From: Melaminivora jejuensis
GTDB taxonomy: Bacteria; Pseudomonadota; Gammaproteobacteria; Burkholderiales; Burkholderiaceae_C
DNA: 64,000 bases
Reading direction: 5' to 3'
Assembly (NCBI RefSeq): GCF_017811175.1
Contig: NZ_JACWIJ010000002.1
Coordinates: forward strand, 1,426,001-1,490,000
The notes beneath the pieces were generated by a model, which worked only from the letters and a program-made list of their open reading frames with translations, made no database searches and had not been told where the DNA came from. The translations under genes were made by a program, and so were the position numbers. This document shows, one piece after another, positions 30,256 through 41,819 of the stretch (its first letter is position 1; each line of letters opens with the position of its first letter).

Positions 30256-31695
30256 TCAGAAGTTCAGCGTGCGCTTGTCCACGGCCAGCGCGGCTTCCTT
30301 GGTCGCCTCGGACAGCGAGGGGTGGGCGTGGCAGATGCGCGCGATGTCCTCGCTGCTGGCCTTGAACTCCATGGCCACCACGGCCTCGGCGATCAGCTCG
30401 CTGACCAGCGGGCCGACCATGTGCACGCCCAGGATCTCGTCGGTCTCGGTATCGGCCAGGAACTTGACCATGCCGGTGGTGTCGCCCAGGGCGCGCGCGC
30501 GGCCATTGGCCATGAAGGGGAAGCTGCCGGCCTTGTACTTGACGCCATCGGCTTTCAACTGCTGCTCGGTGCGGCCCACCCAGGCGATCTCCGGGCTGGT
30601 GTAGATGACCCAGGGGATGGTGTTGAAGTTGACGTGCCCATGCTGGCCGGCAATGCGCTCGGCCACGGCCACGCCTTCTTCCTCAGCCTTGTGCGCCAGC
30701 ATGGGGCCGCGCACCACGTCGCCCACGGCCCAGACGCCGGGCAGGTTGGTGCGGCACTGCTCATCGACCACCACGGCGCCGCGCTCGTCGAGCTGCAGGC
30801 CGACGTTCTCCGGGTTCAGGCCGATGGTGTTGGGCACGCGGCCAATGGAGACGATGAGCTTGTCCACTTCGAGCTTCTGCTCTTCGCCCTTGGCATTGGC
30901 GTAGGCCACGCTGATGCGCGTCTCCTTGCCCTTCTTGGCGCTCTTGACTTCGCTGATCTTCACGCCTAGCTCGACCTTCAGGCCCTGCTTGTCGAAGGCT
31001 TTCTTGGCCTCCTTGGCGATCTGCTCATCGACGGCGCCCAGGAAAGTGGGCAGGCCCTCCAGCACCGTCACCTGGGAGCCCAGGCGGCGCCAGACGCTGC
31101 CCATCTCCAGCCCGATCACCCCCGAGCCGATCACGCCCAGGCGCTTGGGCACGGTCTCCAGCGCCAGCGCACCGTCGTTGGACAGGATGTTGATCTCGTC
31201 GAAGTCCACGCCCGGCAGCGCGCGCGCATTGGAGCCAGTGGCCACCACGACCTGCTTGCCGATCAGCGTCTCGTTGCTGGCGCCCTGCACCTGGATCTCG
31301 TAGCCGCCCTCCACCGCCTTGGCAAACGAGCCGCGCCCGTGGAAGAAGCTGACCTTGTTCTTCTTGAACAGGTACAGGATGCCGTCATTGTTTTGCTTCA
31401 CCACCGTGTCCTTGCGGCCAATCATGGTGGGCACGTCCATGCTGACCTTGCCGGTGCTGATGCCGTGCTCGGCAAAGTGCTTGTTGGCGTGCTCGAAGTA
31501 TTCGGACGACTGCAACAGCGCCTTGGACGGGATGCAGCCCACGTTGGTGCAGGTGCCGCCGGGTGCGGGGCCGCCCTTGTCATTAGTCCAGGCGTCGATG
31601 CAGGCGACCTGCATCCCGAGTTGCGCTGCGCGGATGGCCGCGATGTAGCCGCCGGGGCCGGCGCCGATGACGATGACGTCGAATTGCTTGCTCAT
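30256..31695 (-). CDS. lpdA: Dihydrolipoyl dehydrogenase (E3)
   Basis: FAD enzyme that reoxidises dihydrolipoamide for 2-oxoacid dehydrogenase complexes. In the 479-residue protein the FAD motif [18 protein letters not shown] is followed by the redox-active disulphide [16 protein letters not shown], the NAD motif [15 protein letters not shown], and the C-terminal catalytic [15 protein letters not shown] with the His-Glu pair. An insertion ([12 protein letters not shown]) before the disulphide is typical of the betaproteobacterial oxoglutarate-dehydrogenase type. It is third in odhA-odhB-lpdA. Confidence 0.97.
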   Translation of the reverse strand: MSKQFDVIVIGAGPGGYIAAIRAAQLGMQVACIDAWTNDKGGPAPGGTCTNVGCIPSKALLQSSEYFEHANKHFAEHGISTGKVSMDVPTMIGRKDTVVKQNNDGILYLFKKNKVSFFHGRGSFAKAVEGGYEIQVQGASNETLIGKQVVVATGSNARALPGVDFDEINILSNDGALALETVPKRLGVIGSGVIGLEMGSVWRRLGSQVTVLEGLPTFLGAVDEQIAKEAKKAFDKQGLKVELGVKISEVKSAKKGKETRISVAYANAKGEEQKLEVDKLIVSIGRVPNTIGLNPENVGLQLDERGAVVVDEQCRTNLPGVWAVGDVVRGPMLAHKAEEEGVAVAERIAGQHGHVNFNTIPWVIYTSPEIAWVGRTEQQLKADGVKYKAGSFPFMANGRARALGDTTGMVKFLADTETDEILGVHMVGPLVSELIAEAVVAMEFKASSEDIARICHAHPSLSEATKEAALAVDKRTLNF

Positions 31696-31724
31696 GGTGT
31701 GTTCGGGAATTTCTTGTTGGAATG

Positions 31725-31770
31725 AAAAACCCACCGCAGGGCCGGGCCAAGGGTGGGTTCTGTGGGTTTT
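31725..31770 (-). terminator. Hairpin with T-run between odhB and lpdA (possible attenuator)
   Basis: On the minus strand AACCCACC pairs with GGTGGGTT, followed by TTT. An alternative, longer pairing uses AAAACCCAC with GTGGGTTTT. Its position inside the operon suggests partial termination before lpdA. Confidence 0.6.
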
Positions 31771-31799
31771 ACGGCAGAAAAGCGCAGCCCTGTCGCGGC

Positions 31800-33062
<1,263 letters not shown>

Positions 33063-33125
33063 TTGTGAATGCTTTCCAAAAAGGGTTTTGTCGGTGCTTG
33101 ACGTGTAGAGCGTGGGTTTGCGGCC

Positions 33126-36005
33126 TTACTTGGTCAGGACAAAGCCCTTGAGCTTGGCAAAGGCCGCTTCGACCAGCGACTTCTGCTGCTCCTGGTGCAG
33201 GTGGGCATAGCCCACGGCGGGCGAGGCCGAGGCGGCGCGGCCGGCGTAGCCGAGTTTCTGGCCATCAGCCATGTTCTCGTGGATGTTGTGCTGGATGAAG
33301 AACCAGGCGCCCTGGTTCTGCGGCTCGTCCTGGCACCAGACGATTTCCGTGAGCTTTGGGTACTTCTTCAGCTCGGCGGCGAAGGCCTTGTGCGGGAAGG
33401 GGTAGAGCTGCTCGACACGGATGATGGCCACATCGCCCCGCTCGGCCTCAGCACGCTTCTTGACCAGGTCGTAATAGACCTTGCCGGAGCAGGCAATCAC
33501 GCGCTTGACCTTGGCGGCATTCTTGGCGATTGCCTCGCTTTGTTCGCCCAGCACGGTGCGGAAGGCCCCTTCGGTGAACTCGGCCACCGGCGAGGTCGCG
33601 TCCTTGTTCCGCAAGAGCGACTTCGGGGTCATGATGACCAGGGGCTTTCGCAGGTTGCGCACCATCTGGCGACGCAGCACGTGGAAGATCTGGCTGGCCG
33701 TGGTCGGCTGCACGATCTGCATGTTGGCCTCGGCGGCCAGCTGCATGAAGCGCTCCAGACGCGCCGAGCTGTGCTCCGGGCCCTGGCCCTCGTAGCCGTG
33801 CGGCAGCATCAGCGTCAGGCCGTTGACGCGGCCCCATTTCACCTCGCCCGAGGCGATGAACTGGTCGATGACCACCTGCGCGCCGTTGGCGAAGTCGCCG
33901 AACTGCGCCTCCCAGATGACCAGTGTATTGGGGTCGTTGGAGGCGTAGCCGTATTCGAAGGCCAGCACGGCCTCCTCGGACAGGATGGAGTCGATGACGA
34001 CGAACGGCGCCTGGTTCTCGGCGACGTTTTGCAGCGGCACATAGGTGCCCTCGTCCCACTTCTCGCGCTTTTGGTCATGGATGACGGCATGGCGGTGCGT
34101 GAAGGTGCCGCGCCCGCTGTCCTCGCCCGACAGGCGGATCGGGTAGCCCGAGGCCACCAGCGAGGCGAACGCCATGTGCTCGCCCATGCCCCAGTCCACG
34201 TTCAGCTCGCCCCGGCCCATGGCGGCGCGGTCGTCCAGCACCTTCTTGACCAGCATGTGCGGCGTCACGCCCTCGGGCAGCGTGGTGATGCGCTCGGCCA
34301 GGCGGCGCCATTCGGCCAGCGGGATGGCAGTGTCGGCGGCGTCCGTCCAGGTCTTGCCCAGGAAGGGACTCCAATCGACCGCGTACTTGCCCTTGAAGTT
34401 GGTCAGCACCGGATCGACCGTGTGCTTGCCCTCCTCCAGCGCTGCGCGGTAGGCCTTGGCCATGTCGTCGCCCAGGCTCTCGCCCAGGCCCTGCGCAGCC
34501 AGCTTGTCGGCGTAGAGCTTGCGCGTGCCCGGGTGCTGGGCAATCTTCTTGTACATCAGCGGCTGGGTGAGCATGGGCGTGTCCTGCTCGTTGTGGCCCA
34601 GCTTGCGGTAGCAGATGATGTCCACCACCACGTCGCGCGCGAACTCCATGCGGTACTCCAGCGCCAGCTGCATGGCCAGGCACACGGCTTCCGGGTCGTC
34701 GCCGTTCACGTGCAGCACGGGCGACTCGATCATCTTCACGATGTCGGTGCAGTACAGCGTCGAGCGCAGGTCGCGCGGATCGCTGGTCGTGAAGCCGATC
34801 TGGTTGTTGATGATGATGTGGACGGTGCCGCCGGTGGTGTAGCCGCGCGTCTCCGACAGCGCCAGCGTCTCCTGGTTCACGCCCTGGCCGGCAAAGGCCG
34901 CGTCGCCATGCACCAGCACTGCCAGCACCTGCTTGCCCTTGGGGTCGCCGCGCCGATCCATGCGCGAGCGCACCGAACCCTCGACCACCGGGTTGACGAT
35001 CTCCAGGTGCGAGGGGTTGAAGGCCAGTGCCAGATGCACCGGGCCGCCGGGAGTGGACACATCGGAGGAAAAGCCGGCGTGGTACTTCACGTCGCCGGCC
35101 GGCAGGTCTTCGGGGGCGGTGTGCTCGAACTCGGCAAACAAGTCCTTGGGACTCTTGCCCAGGGTATTGACCAGCACGTTCAGGCGGCCACGGTGCGCCA
35201 TGCCGATGACCAGCTCCTGGATGCCGACGCTGCCAGCGGAGTTGATCAGCTCGTCCATGGCGGCGATGAAGCTCTCGCCGCCTTCCAGCGAGAAGCGCTT
35301 CTGGCCGACGTACTTGGTATGCAGGAAGCGCTCCAGGCCCTCGGCGGCCGTCAGGCGCTCCAGGATGCGCTTTTTCTTCTCGGCGTCGAACTGCGGCTTG
35401 GCGCGGATCGATTCGAGCTTTTGCTGCCACCAGCGCTTTTGGTTCTGATCGGAGGCGTACATGTACTCGGCGCCGATGGTGCCGCAGTAGGTCTCGCGCA
35501 GCGCGTTGATCAACTCGCGCAGCGGCATGCTCTCCTTGCCGAAGAAGGTGTTGCCGACGTTGAAGACGGTTTCCTGGTCGGCGTCGGTGAAACCGTAGAA
35601 GGACGGCTCCAGCTCGGGAATGCCCGGGCGCTCCTGGCGCTTGAGCGGATCGAGGTCGGCCCAGCGCTGGCCGACGTTGCGGTATGCGGCAATGATCTGC
35701 TGCACGCCCACGCGCTTCCTGCCCAGCTCGGAGTCGGCGCCGGTGGCGATGACGACCTGGGTGCCGCCCTGCTTGGCACGCTCGGCAAAGGCGTTGATGA
35801 CGGGCTGGTGCGGGATGTCGCGCGCCTCGCTGCCATCGACGGCGGGGACGTGCTGCAGGGCATCGAAGTACTCGCGCCACGAGTCCGGCACGCTACCGGG
35901 GTTGGCGAGATAGCTCTCGTACATCTCCTCGACATAGGGGGCGTTGCCGCCGAAGAGATAGGTATTGCCCTGGTAGGCCTGATAGACGGACGTGGGTTCA
36001 CTCAT
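33126..36005 (-). CDS. odhA: 2-oxoglutarate dehydrogenase E1 component
   Basis: Thiamine-diphosphate enzyme that decarboxylates 2-oxoglutarate and succinylates the lipoyl group of OdhB in the TCA cycle. The 959-residue protein has family-typical length. Landmarks are the N-terminal YLFGGNAPYVEEMYESYL, GMAHRGRLNVLVNTLGKSP, NGDDPEAVCLAMQLALEYR with the ThDP/Mg region, and LPHGYEGQGPEHSSARLERF in the transketolase-like half. It is first gene of the operon; the 197-base gap to the divergent permease must hold its promoter. Confidence 0.98.
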   Translation of the reverse strand: MSEPTSVYQAYQGNTYLFGGNAPYVEEMYESYLANPGSVPDSWREYFDALQHVPAVDGSEARDIPHQPVINAFAERAKQGGTQVVIATGADSELGRKRVGVQQIIAAYRNVGQRWADLDPLKRQERPGIPELEPSFYGFTDADQETVFNVGNTFFGKESMPLRELINALRETYCGTIGAEYMYASDQNQKRWWQQKLESIRAKPQFDAEKKKRILERLTAAEGLERFLHTKYVGQKRFSLEGGESFIAAMDELINSAGSVGIQELVIGMAHRGRLNVLVNTLGKSPKDLFAEFEHTAPEDLPAGDVKYHAGFSSDVSTPGGPVHLALAFNPSHLEIVNPVVEGSVRSRMDRRGDPKGKQVLAVLVHGDAAFAGQGVNQETLALSETRGYTTGGTVHIIINNQIGFTTSDPRDLRSTLYCTDIVKMIESPVLHVNGDDPEAVCLAMQLALEYRMEFARDVVVDIICYRKLGHNEQDTPMLTQPLMYKKIAQHPGTRKLYADKLAAQGLGESLGDDMAKAYRAALEEGKHTVDPVLTNFKGKYAVDWSPFLGKTWTDAADTAIPLAEWRRLAERITTLPEGVTPHMLVKKVLDDRAAMGRGELNVDWGMGEHMAFASLVASGYPIRLSGEDSGRGTFTHRHAVIHDQKREKWDEGTYVPLQNVAENQAPFVVIDSILSEEAVLAFEYGYASNDPNTLVIWEAQFGDFANGAQVVIDQFIASGEVKWGRVNGLTLMLPHGYEGQGPEHSSARLERFMQLAAEANMQIVQPTTASQIFHVLRRQMVRNLRKPLVIMTPKSLLRNKDATSPVAEFTEGAFRTVLGEQSEAIAKNAAKVKRVIACSGKVYYDLVKKRAEAERGDVAIIRVEQLYPFPHKAFAAELKKYPKLTEIVWCQDEPQNQGAWFFIQHNIHENMADGQKLGYAGRAASASPAVGYAHLHQEQQKSLVEAAFAKLKGFVLTK

Positions 36006-36202
36006 TGCTGCGCTGACCTCCGCTTCCCTCAGGGAAGCTTTAGCTGGTTATCTGGAAACCTTCCGCGTCACGGCTGAACCGGTTGGCGGATGCGACTGTG
36101 GCAGGGGAAGGGCCGGGGTTGCGGGCGCCATTGTGCCACCGATGCCTGCGGCGTCCCGCACGCGACTGGCTTACAGTTGCCGGGTCGCATACGGGCTGTC
36201 CC

Positions 36203-37276
36203 ATGAATCCCTCCTCCTTGCAAAGCCGCACGCTGCTGTTCCTGCTGATCGCCGTGACCCTGGCCTTCGGCGCCATCCTGTGGCCCTTTGCCGGAGCAGT
36301 TTTCTGGGGCGTGGTGCTGGCCATCCTGTTCACCCCGCTGCACCGGCGCCTGCTGGCGCACATGCCGCGCCGGCGCAATCTGGCGGCCTTTCTGACGCTG
36401 TGCCTGTGCCTGCTGATCGTCATCATCCCGACGGCGCTGATCGCCGCCTCGGTGGTGCAGGAGGCCGGCGCCACCTACGCGCGGCTGCGCTCGGGCCAGG
36501 CCAATTTCGGCGAGTACGTGCGCCAGGTGCTCGATGCACTGCCGCCCTGGGCGCTGTCGCTGCTGGAGCGCTTTCACCTCACCTCGATGAGCGAGGTGCA
36601 GGAGCGCCTGACCGAGCTGGGCACGCAGGCCAGCAAGGTACTGGCCACGCGTGCGCTGGACATGGGCCAGAACACCCTGCAGTTCATCGTCGCCCTGGGC
36701 GTCATGCTGTATCTGCTGTTCTTTCTGCTGCGCGACGGCGTGGCGCTGGTGGCGCGCATCCGCAACGCCATCCCGCTGGACGCCGGCCACAAGCGCCAGC
36801 TGGCGGAGAAATTCACCACCGTGATCCGCGCCACCGTCAAGGGCAACCTGGTGGTGGCTGCCGTGCAGGGCGCCCTGGGCGGGCTGATCTTCTGGATCCT
36901 GGGCATCCAGGGGCCAATCATGTGGGGTGTGCTGATGGCCTTTCTATCGCTGCTGCCCGCCGTGGGCGCCAGCCTGATCTGGGGGCCGGTGGCCATCTAC
37001 TTCCTTGCCACCGGCGCCATCTGGCAGGCCGTGGTGCTGACGGCCTTCGGCGTCGGCGTGATCGGCCTGGTGGACAACCTGCTGCGCCCGCTGCTGGTGG
37101 GCAAGGACACCAAGATGCCCGACTACATCGTGCTGATTTCCACCCTGGGCGGCATGGCGCTGTTCGGCCTGACGGGCTTCGTCATCGGCCCGGCCATCGC
37201 TGCCCTGTTCATGGCGGTGTGGGATCTGTTCGCTCCGCCGCGCACCGTCGAGCTACAAGGGAGCCACCATGAATGA
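36203..37276 (+). CDS. AI-2E-family permease
   Basis: Inner-membrane protein of the AI-2E/PerM family, 357 residues with seven or eight hydrophobic helices. Typical segments are FAGAVFWGVVLAILFTPLHR, LYLLFFLLRDG, ALGGLIFWILGIQGPIMWGV, LLPAVGASLIWGPVAIYF and VDNLLRPLLVGKDTKMPDY. Substrate is unknown. It is the normal-length paralogue of the GAF-fused protein at 14233. The ATG at 36203 follows a Gly-rich leader that is not conserved. Its last eight bases overlap the start of the universal stress gene, implying coupled translation. Confidence 0.9.
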   Translation: MNPSSLQSRTLLFLLIAVTLAFGAILWPFAGAVFWGVVLAILFTPLHRRLLAHMPRRRNLAAFLTLCLCLLIVIIPTALIAASVVQEAGATYARLRSGQANFGEYVRQVLDALPPWALSLLERFHLTSMSEVQERLTELGTQASKVLATRALDMGQNTLQFIVALGVMLYLLFFLLRDGVALVARIRNAIPLDAGHKRQLAEKFTTVIRATVKGNLVVAAVQGALGGLIFWILGIQGPIMWGVLMAFLSLLPAVGASLIWGPVAIYFLATGAIWQAVVLTAFGVGVIGLVDNLLRPLLVGKDTKMPDYIVLISTLGGMALFGLTGFVIGPAIAALFMAVWDLFAPPRTVELQGSHHE

Positions 37277-38167
37277 CCAAAGCACGCCTGAAGCGGTCCA
37301 GCCGATCAGGCCCGACACCGTTTTTGCCTGCATCGACGGCCTGGCCACCACGCCCGCCGTGGTCGATGGCGCAGCCTGGGCGGCGCAGCGCCTGGGCGCC
37401 CCGCTGGCGCTGCTGCACACTCTGCAGCAGCCCGAGCCGCTGCCGCCCGTGGGCGACTACAGCGGCGTGATCGGCATGGGCGCGCAGGACTTGCTGCTGG
37501 AGCGCCTGAACGCCCTGGACGAGGAGCGCACCCAGCTGGCGCACGAGGCCGCGCGGCGCATGTTGGATGCCGCCCACGCCCGCCTGGCCAACCCGCAGGG
37601 CGAGCAGCTACAGCTGCTGCTGCGCCACGGCGAGCTGACCGACGTGCTGCTGGAGCACGAGCCGCAGGCGCGGCTGTTCGTGCTGGGCAGCAACCGCCGC
37701 CCCAGCAGCGCGCGCAAGCTGCGCCTGGATCACCACGTCGAGAGCGTGGTGCGCTCGGTGCGCCAGCCGGTGATGGTCATGCCGGGGCCGCAGTTCACAC
37801 CCCCACGGGCTTTGTCCTCGCCTACGACGGCAGCGCCACGGCGCAGCAGGCGCTGCGCACCGTGGGCCGCAGCCCGCTGCTGCGCGGCCTGCCGGGCCTG
37901 CTGGCGCTGGCCGGCGAGCCTGGCGAGCAGGCGCAGCAATGCCTGCACGAGGCGCAGGCCCAGCTGCGCGCCGCCGGCTTCGAGGTGGCCACGCGCATCA
38001 TCCCCGGGGCGCCGGAGGAGGCGCTGCCGGCGCTGATGGACGAACGCCCCGACGACATGCTGGTGTTGGGCGCCTATGGCCACTCGCGCATCCGCCAGCT
38101 CATCGTGGGCAGCACGACCACGGCGCTGCTGCGCCTGAGCAACGTGCCGGTGGTGGTGCTGCGCTGA
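37269..38167 (+). CDS. Tandem universal stress protein (apparent frameshift at 37800-37804)
   Basis: Two Usp domains in one chain. The first (about 15-175) includes VFACIDGLATTPAVVDGA and RLFVLGSNRRPSSARKL; the second (about 180-298) includes FVLAYDGSATAQQALRTVG and the ATP-binding-like LVLGAYGHSRIRQLIVGSTT. The halves lie in different frames: after PGPQFTPP the literal frame gives RALSSPT..., while one extra C in the CCCCC run yields PPTGFVLAYDG and a 299-residue protein. It overlaps the permease stop by eight bases. A sequencing undercall is likelier than a true null. Confidence 0.85.
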
Positions 38168-38179
38168 ACCCGAACCCAA

Positions 38180-38240
38180 AACTATCTTATTGATAGCTGG
38201 AAGCGCTTGCCCAGCAAGGGCAAAAGCCGTTTTTCATTCA
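38180..38240 (+). repeat. Dispersed ATAGCTG repeat, copy 8
   Basis: TATTGATAGCTGGAAGCGCT, then TGCCCAGCAAGGGC and AAAAGCCGTTTTTC, filling the gap between the convergent universal stress and hydroxypyruvate isomerase genes. Confidence 0.8.
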
Positions 38241-39041
38241 AATTCTGCGCAGCCAATCCAGGCCCCGCGAGGTGCCCCCGGGCGCGCTGTCGCGTGGCCG
38301 GTACTCGCAGCCCACCCAGCCATCCCAGCCGCAGTCCTGCGCCAGCTCGTCGATGACGCCCAGCAGGTAGGGGCCGTTCAATTCGCCCTGGTCAGGCTCG
38401 CCCCGGTCGGGCACACCGGCGATCTGCAGGTGGCCGACGCGGCCCGTGGGCAGGTCGCGGCGCAGCGTCATGGCCACGTCGCCCTCCATGATCTGCAGAT
38501 GGTACAGATCGAGCTGCACCTGCACGTTGGGCGCGCCGATGTCGGCCAGCAGGGCGTGGGCCAGTCTTTGTCCCTGCAGGAAGTAGCCCGGCATGTCACG
38601 GCCATTGATGGGCTCGATCATCAGGCGCACGCCCTGCCCTGCCGCCTGCGCCGCCGCCCAGCGCAGGCGCTGCACGTAGCACTCCAGCAGGGCCTGCGGC
38701 GCCACGCCCTCCGGGGCGATGCCGGCCATGACGTGGATGCGCGGACATTGCAGCACCCGGGCATATTCCAGCGCCCGGCCCAGGCCGTCCTGGAATTCGG
38801 CCTCGCGCCCCGGCAGGCAGGCCAGGCCGCGCTCGCCAGCCGCCCAGTCGCCCGGCGGCGCGTTGAACAGCACCTGCTCCAGGCCGTGCTCGGCCAGCCG
38901 CTGGGCGATGTCCGCCGCCGTCCAGTCGTAGGGGAACAGGTATTCGACCCCGGCAAAACCGTCCCCGGCAGCGGCGGCAAAGCGGTCGAGGAAGGCGTGC
39001 TCCGGGTAGAGCATGGACAGGTTGGCAGCGAAACGGGGCAT
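38238..39041 (-). CDS. hyi: Hydroxypyruvate isomerase family protein (TIM barrel)
   Basis: Interconverts hydroxypyruvate and tartronate semialdehyde, or performs the related 2-oxo-tetronate isomerisation (OtnI). The 267-residue protein carries the AP-endonuclease-2-like TIM-barrel signatures: [20 protein letters not shown] at the start, [26 protein letters not shown] with a metal-binding Glu, [14 protein letters not shown] with a metal-binding Asp/His, and GCEYRP near the end. It is the last gene downstream of yejF, 85 bases away and possibly separately transcribed. Glyoxylate-pathway partners (gcl, glxR) are not in the window. Confidence 0.87.
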   Translation of the reverse strand: MPRFAANLSMLYPEHAFLDRFAAAAGDGFAGVEYLFPYDWTAADIAQRLAEHGLEQVLFNAPPGDWAAGERGLACLPGREAEFQDGLGRALEYARVLQCPRIHVMAGIAPEGVAPQALLECYVQRLRWAAAQAAGQGVRLMIEPINGRDMPGYFLQGQRLAHALLADIGAPNVQVQLDLYHLQIMEGDVAMTLRRDLPTGRVGHLQIAGVPDRGEPDQGELNGPYLLGVIDELAQDCGWDGWVGCEYRPRDSAPGGTSRGLDWLRRI

Positions 39042-39047
39042 GGTGGG

Positions 39048-39119
39048 GGACGTTGTGGGTTGTGGGTTGTGCGTTGACGGTCGCAATACGCTCAACGCCA
39101 GACGCACAACCTTCAGATT
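39048..39119. repeat. Family-2 inverted repeat, copy 3
   Basis: GGTTGTGCGTTGA and its near-complement TCAACGCCAGACGCACAACC, separated by about 12 bases, between yejF and hyi. The most symmetrical copy of the family. Confidence 0.65.
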
Positions 39120-39126
39120 CGTGGCC

Positions 39127-40764
39127 TCACGAAGCAGCATCCGGCAGCGCCGCAGCCGCCACGAGCTGCCGGGTATAGGCCTGGCGCGGCGCGCGCAGCA
39201 CCTGTGCCACCGGGCCGGACTCCACCACCGCGCCATCCTTCATGACCAGCACCTCGTGTGCTATGGCCGCCACCACGGCCACGTCGTGTGTGATGAGTAG
39301 ATAGGACAGGCCGCGCTCGCGCTGCAAGCGCTGCAGCAGCGCCAGCACCTGCTGCTGGATGGTCACGTCCAGCGCACTGGTCGGCTCGTCGAGCACCAGC
39401 AGCTGCGGCTGCACGATGAGGGCGCGGGCAATGGCCAGGCGCTGGCGCTGGCCACCGGAAAACTCGTGCGGGTAGCGATCGAGCAGGCCGGGGAACTGGG
39501 CTTCGGTCAGGCCAACCTCGGCCAGCATGGCGGCCACGCGCGCGCGTTGCGCCTGGGGCGCCAGTTGCGGCTCGTGTACGCGCAGGCCCTCGCCGACGAT
39601 CTGGGCCACCGTCAGGCGCGGCGACAGCGAGGAAAACGGATCCTGAAACACCACCTGCACCCGCCGGCGCAGCACCTGGTTGTGTGCGCTGTTGCGCTGC
39701 GCGGGCTGCTGCCAGGCCTGGCCGGCCACCGCCAGCTCGCCCCGGCTGGGCAGCAGGCCCAGCAGCGCCTGCGCCAGCGTGGACTTGCCCGAGCCCGACT
39801 CGCCCACCACGCCCAGAGTGCGGCCCTGCGGCAGGGAGAAGGCCGCGTCGCGCACAGCGACGAACTCGCCGCGCGCAAACCAGCCGCGCACGCCCGGCAG
39901 CGCCACCGGATAGGCCACGCGCAGGCCCTGCGCCCGGGCCGCCGGCACCCCGGGCGGCAGGGGCGCATCGAGCACATCGCGCTGCGGCGCACTGTGGATC
40001 AGCCGGCGCGTATAGGCGTGCTGCGGCGCGGCAAAGACCTGCGCCACCGCGCCCTGCTCGACCAGATGGCCGTGCTCCATGACGGCCACGCGGTCGGCAA
40101 AGCGGCGCACCAATTGCAGGTCATGGGTGATGAGCAGCACCGCCATGCCGGTCTGGCGCTGCAGATCGGACAGCAGCTCAAGGATCTGCCCACGCAGCGT
40201 GACATCCAGCGCCGTGGTCGGCTCGTCGGCCAGCAGCAGGCGCGGGCGGCTGGCCAGCGCCATGGCGATCATGGCGCGCTGGCGCTGCCCGCCCGAGAGC
40301 TGATGCGGAAAGCTTTGCGCGCGCCGCGCTGGCTCGGGGATGCCCGTTATCGCTAGCAATTCAATAGCTGCTTGCGCTGACTGGGAGCGGCTCAGCGCCT
40401 GTTTCAGCACCAAAACCTCGGCCACTTGATCACCCACGCTCATGAGCGGGTTGAGCGCCGTCATGGGCTCCTGGAAGATCATGGCGATATCGCCGCCGCG
40501 CACGCCGCGCAGTTCGCGCTCGGGCAGGGCCAGCAGGTCGCCACGCCCCTGCAGCAGCGCCCGGCCCTGCACCTGGGCGTCGCCCGCCAGGCGCAGCAGC
40601 GCCAGCGCCGTGACCGTCTTGCCTGAGCCGGACTCGCCGACCAGGGCAAGTTTTTCGCCGGTGCGGATGTCCAGGCTCACGCCATGCACCACCGGCTTGG
40701 CGCCAAAGGCCACGCGCAAGTCCTGCACCTGCAGCAGGGGCTGGTCGTTTGCAATAGCAGTCAT
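39127..40764 (-). CDS. yejF: Dual-ATPase subunit of a YejABEF-type peptide ABC importer
   Basis: Powers uptake through YejB/YejE. The 545 residues contain two complete nucleotide-binding domains. NBD1 has [31 protein letters not shown] and [15 protein letters not shown]2 has [32 protein letters not shown] and [12 protein letters not shown]. Its first base pairs overlap the yejE stop (ATGA). In E. coli and Rhizobium YejABEF takes up microcin C and peptides; that function here is inferred. Bases 40354-40416, inside NBD1, resemble the dispersed intergenic repeat although the protein is not longer than E. coli YejF there. Confidence 0.94.
   Translation of the reverse strand: MTAIANDQPLLQVQDLRVAFGAKPVVHGVSLDIRTGEKLALVGESGSGKTVTALALLRLAGDAQVQGRALLQGRGDLLALPERELRGVRGGDIAMIFQEPMTALNPLMSVGDQVAEVLVLKQALSRSQSAQAAIELLAITGIPEPARRAQSFPHQLSGGQRQRAMIAMALASRPRLLLADEPTTALDVTLRGQILELLSDLQRQTGMAVLLITHDLQLVRRFADRVAVMEHGHLVEQGAVAQVFAAPQHAYTRRLIHSAPQRDVLDAPLPPGVPAARAQGLRVAYPVALPGVRGWFARGEFVAVRDAAFSLPQGRTLGVVGESGSGKSTLAQALLGLLPSRGELAVAGQAWQQPAQRNSAHNQVLRRRVQVVFQDPFSSLSPRLTVAQIVGEGLRVHEPQLAPQAQRARVAAMLAEVGLTEAQFPGLLDRYPHEFSGGQRQRLAIARALIVQPQLLVLDEPTSALDVTIQQQVLALLQRLQRERGLSYLLITHDVAVVAAIAHEVLVMKDGAVVESGPVAQVLRAPRQAYTRQLVAAAALPDAAS
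40354..40416 (+). repeat. Dispersed ATAGCTG repeat, copy 9, inside yejF coding sequence
   Basis: AATTCAATAGCTGCTTGCGC, then TGACTGGGAGCGGC and TCAGCGCCTGTTTC. Read antisense, it encodes part of NBD1 between [12 protein letters not shown] and TGIPEPARR. Confidence 0.5.
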
Positions 40765-41819
40765 TGAGCGGCCTTACGCGGGTCGAGCGCGTCGCGCAGT
40801 GCGTCGCCCATGAAGGTGAGCAGCAGCAGCGTGCCGACCAGCACGGCAAAGGTGGACAGCGAAATCCACCAGGCATCGATGTTGTTCTTGCCCTGGCTGA
40901 GCAATTCCCCCAGGCTGGGCGTGCCCGGCGGCACCCCAAGGCCGAGAAAATCCAGCGAAGTCAGCGCCAGGATGGCCGCGCCCATGCGAAATGGCAGAAA
41001 AGTCACCACCGGCACCATGCTGTTGGGCAGGATGTGGCGCCAGATGAGGGGGCCGTTGGTCACTCCCAGCGCGCGCGCCGCCTTCACGTAGTCGAGCTGG
41101 CGGTTGCGCAAGAACTCGGCGCGCACGTAGTCCGACAAGCCCATCCAGCCAAACAGCGACAGCAGCACCAGCAGCAGCGCCAGGCTGGGCGCGAACACCG
41201 CGCTGAAGATGATGAGCAGGTACAGCTCGGGCATGGAGCCCCAGATTTCGATGAAGCGCTGGAAGGCCAAGTCCACCTTGCCGCCAAAAAAGCCCTGCAC
41301 CGCGCCCGCCGCCACCCCCAGCACCACGCCCACTGCCGTCAGCGCCAGGGCAAACAGCACGCTGACGCGAAAGCCGTAGATCAGCTGCGCCAGCATGTCG
41401 CGGCCCCGGTCGTCCGTGCCCAGCCAGTTCTCGCGCGAGGGCGGCGCGGGATTGGGTTCGGTGGCGAAGTAGTTCAGCGTGCCGGCGCCATAGCGGTTGG
41501 GCGGATACAGCGCCCAGTTGCCGCCTTCGGTGATGCGCTGGCGCACGAAGGGGTCGAGGTAGTCGGCGGGCGTGGGGAAGTCGCCGCCGAAGGTGGTCTC
41601 GGGGTAGTCGCGCAGCAGCGGGAAGTAGAACTCGCCGCCATAGCGCACGACCAGGGGCCGGTCGTTGCTCAGCAGCTCGGCGGCAAGGCTGAGCAGCACC
41701 AGGGTGCAAAACAGCACCAGGCTCCACAGGCCCAGGCGGTTGCGCTTGAAGCGCTGCCAGGCGCGGCGGCGCGGGGAGGCACTGGAGGCGGCAGGCCGTG
41801 GGGCGAATTCAGCGGGCAT
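40761..41819 (-). CDS. yejE: Permease subunit of YejABEF-type importer
   Basis: Inner-membrane subunit of the binding-protein-dependent transport family. Of its 352 residues, the first helix is about 30-55 (WSLVLFCTLVLLSLAAELLS). A long periplasmic segment (EFYFPLLRDYPETTFGGDF) typical of YejE follows, then five helices. The ATPase-contacting EAA-like loop is near DYVKAARALGVTNGPLIWRHILPN. The ATG at 41819 overlaps the end of hepT by 11 bases, so the transporter gene is translationally tied to the toxin gene in front of it. Its stop overlaps the yejF start. Confidence 0.93.
   Translation of the reverse strand: MPAEFAPRPAASSASPRRRAWQRFKRNRLGLWSLVLFCTLVLLSLAAELLSNDRPLVVRYGGEFYFPLLRDYPETTFGGDFPTPADYLDPFVRQRITEGGNWALYPPNRYGAGTLNYFATEPNPAPPSRENWLGTDDRGRDMLAQLIYGFRVSVLFALALTAVGVVLGVAAGAVQGFFGGKVDLAFQRFIEIWGSMPELYLLIIFSAVFAPSLALLLVLLSLFGWMGLSDYVRAEFLRNRQLDYVKAARALGVTNGPLIWRHILPNSMVPVVTFLPFRMGAAILALTSLDFLGLGVPPGTPSLGELLSQGKNNIDAWWISLSTFAVLVGTLLLLTFMGDALRDALDPRKAAQ

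Noticed and set aside
33195..36077. 960-codon plus-strand open frame
   Set aside because: Antisense shadow of odhA with biased His/Gly/Leu composition and no recognisable domain.
36068..36790. Minus-strand open frame opposite the AI-2E permease
   Set aside because: Gln/Arg/His-rich antisense shadow; the plus strand carries an obvious membrane protein.
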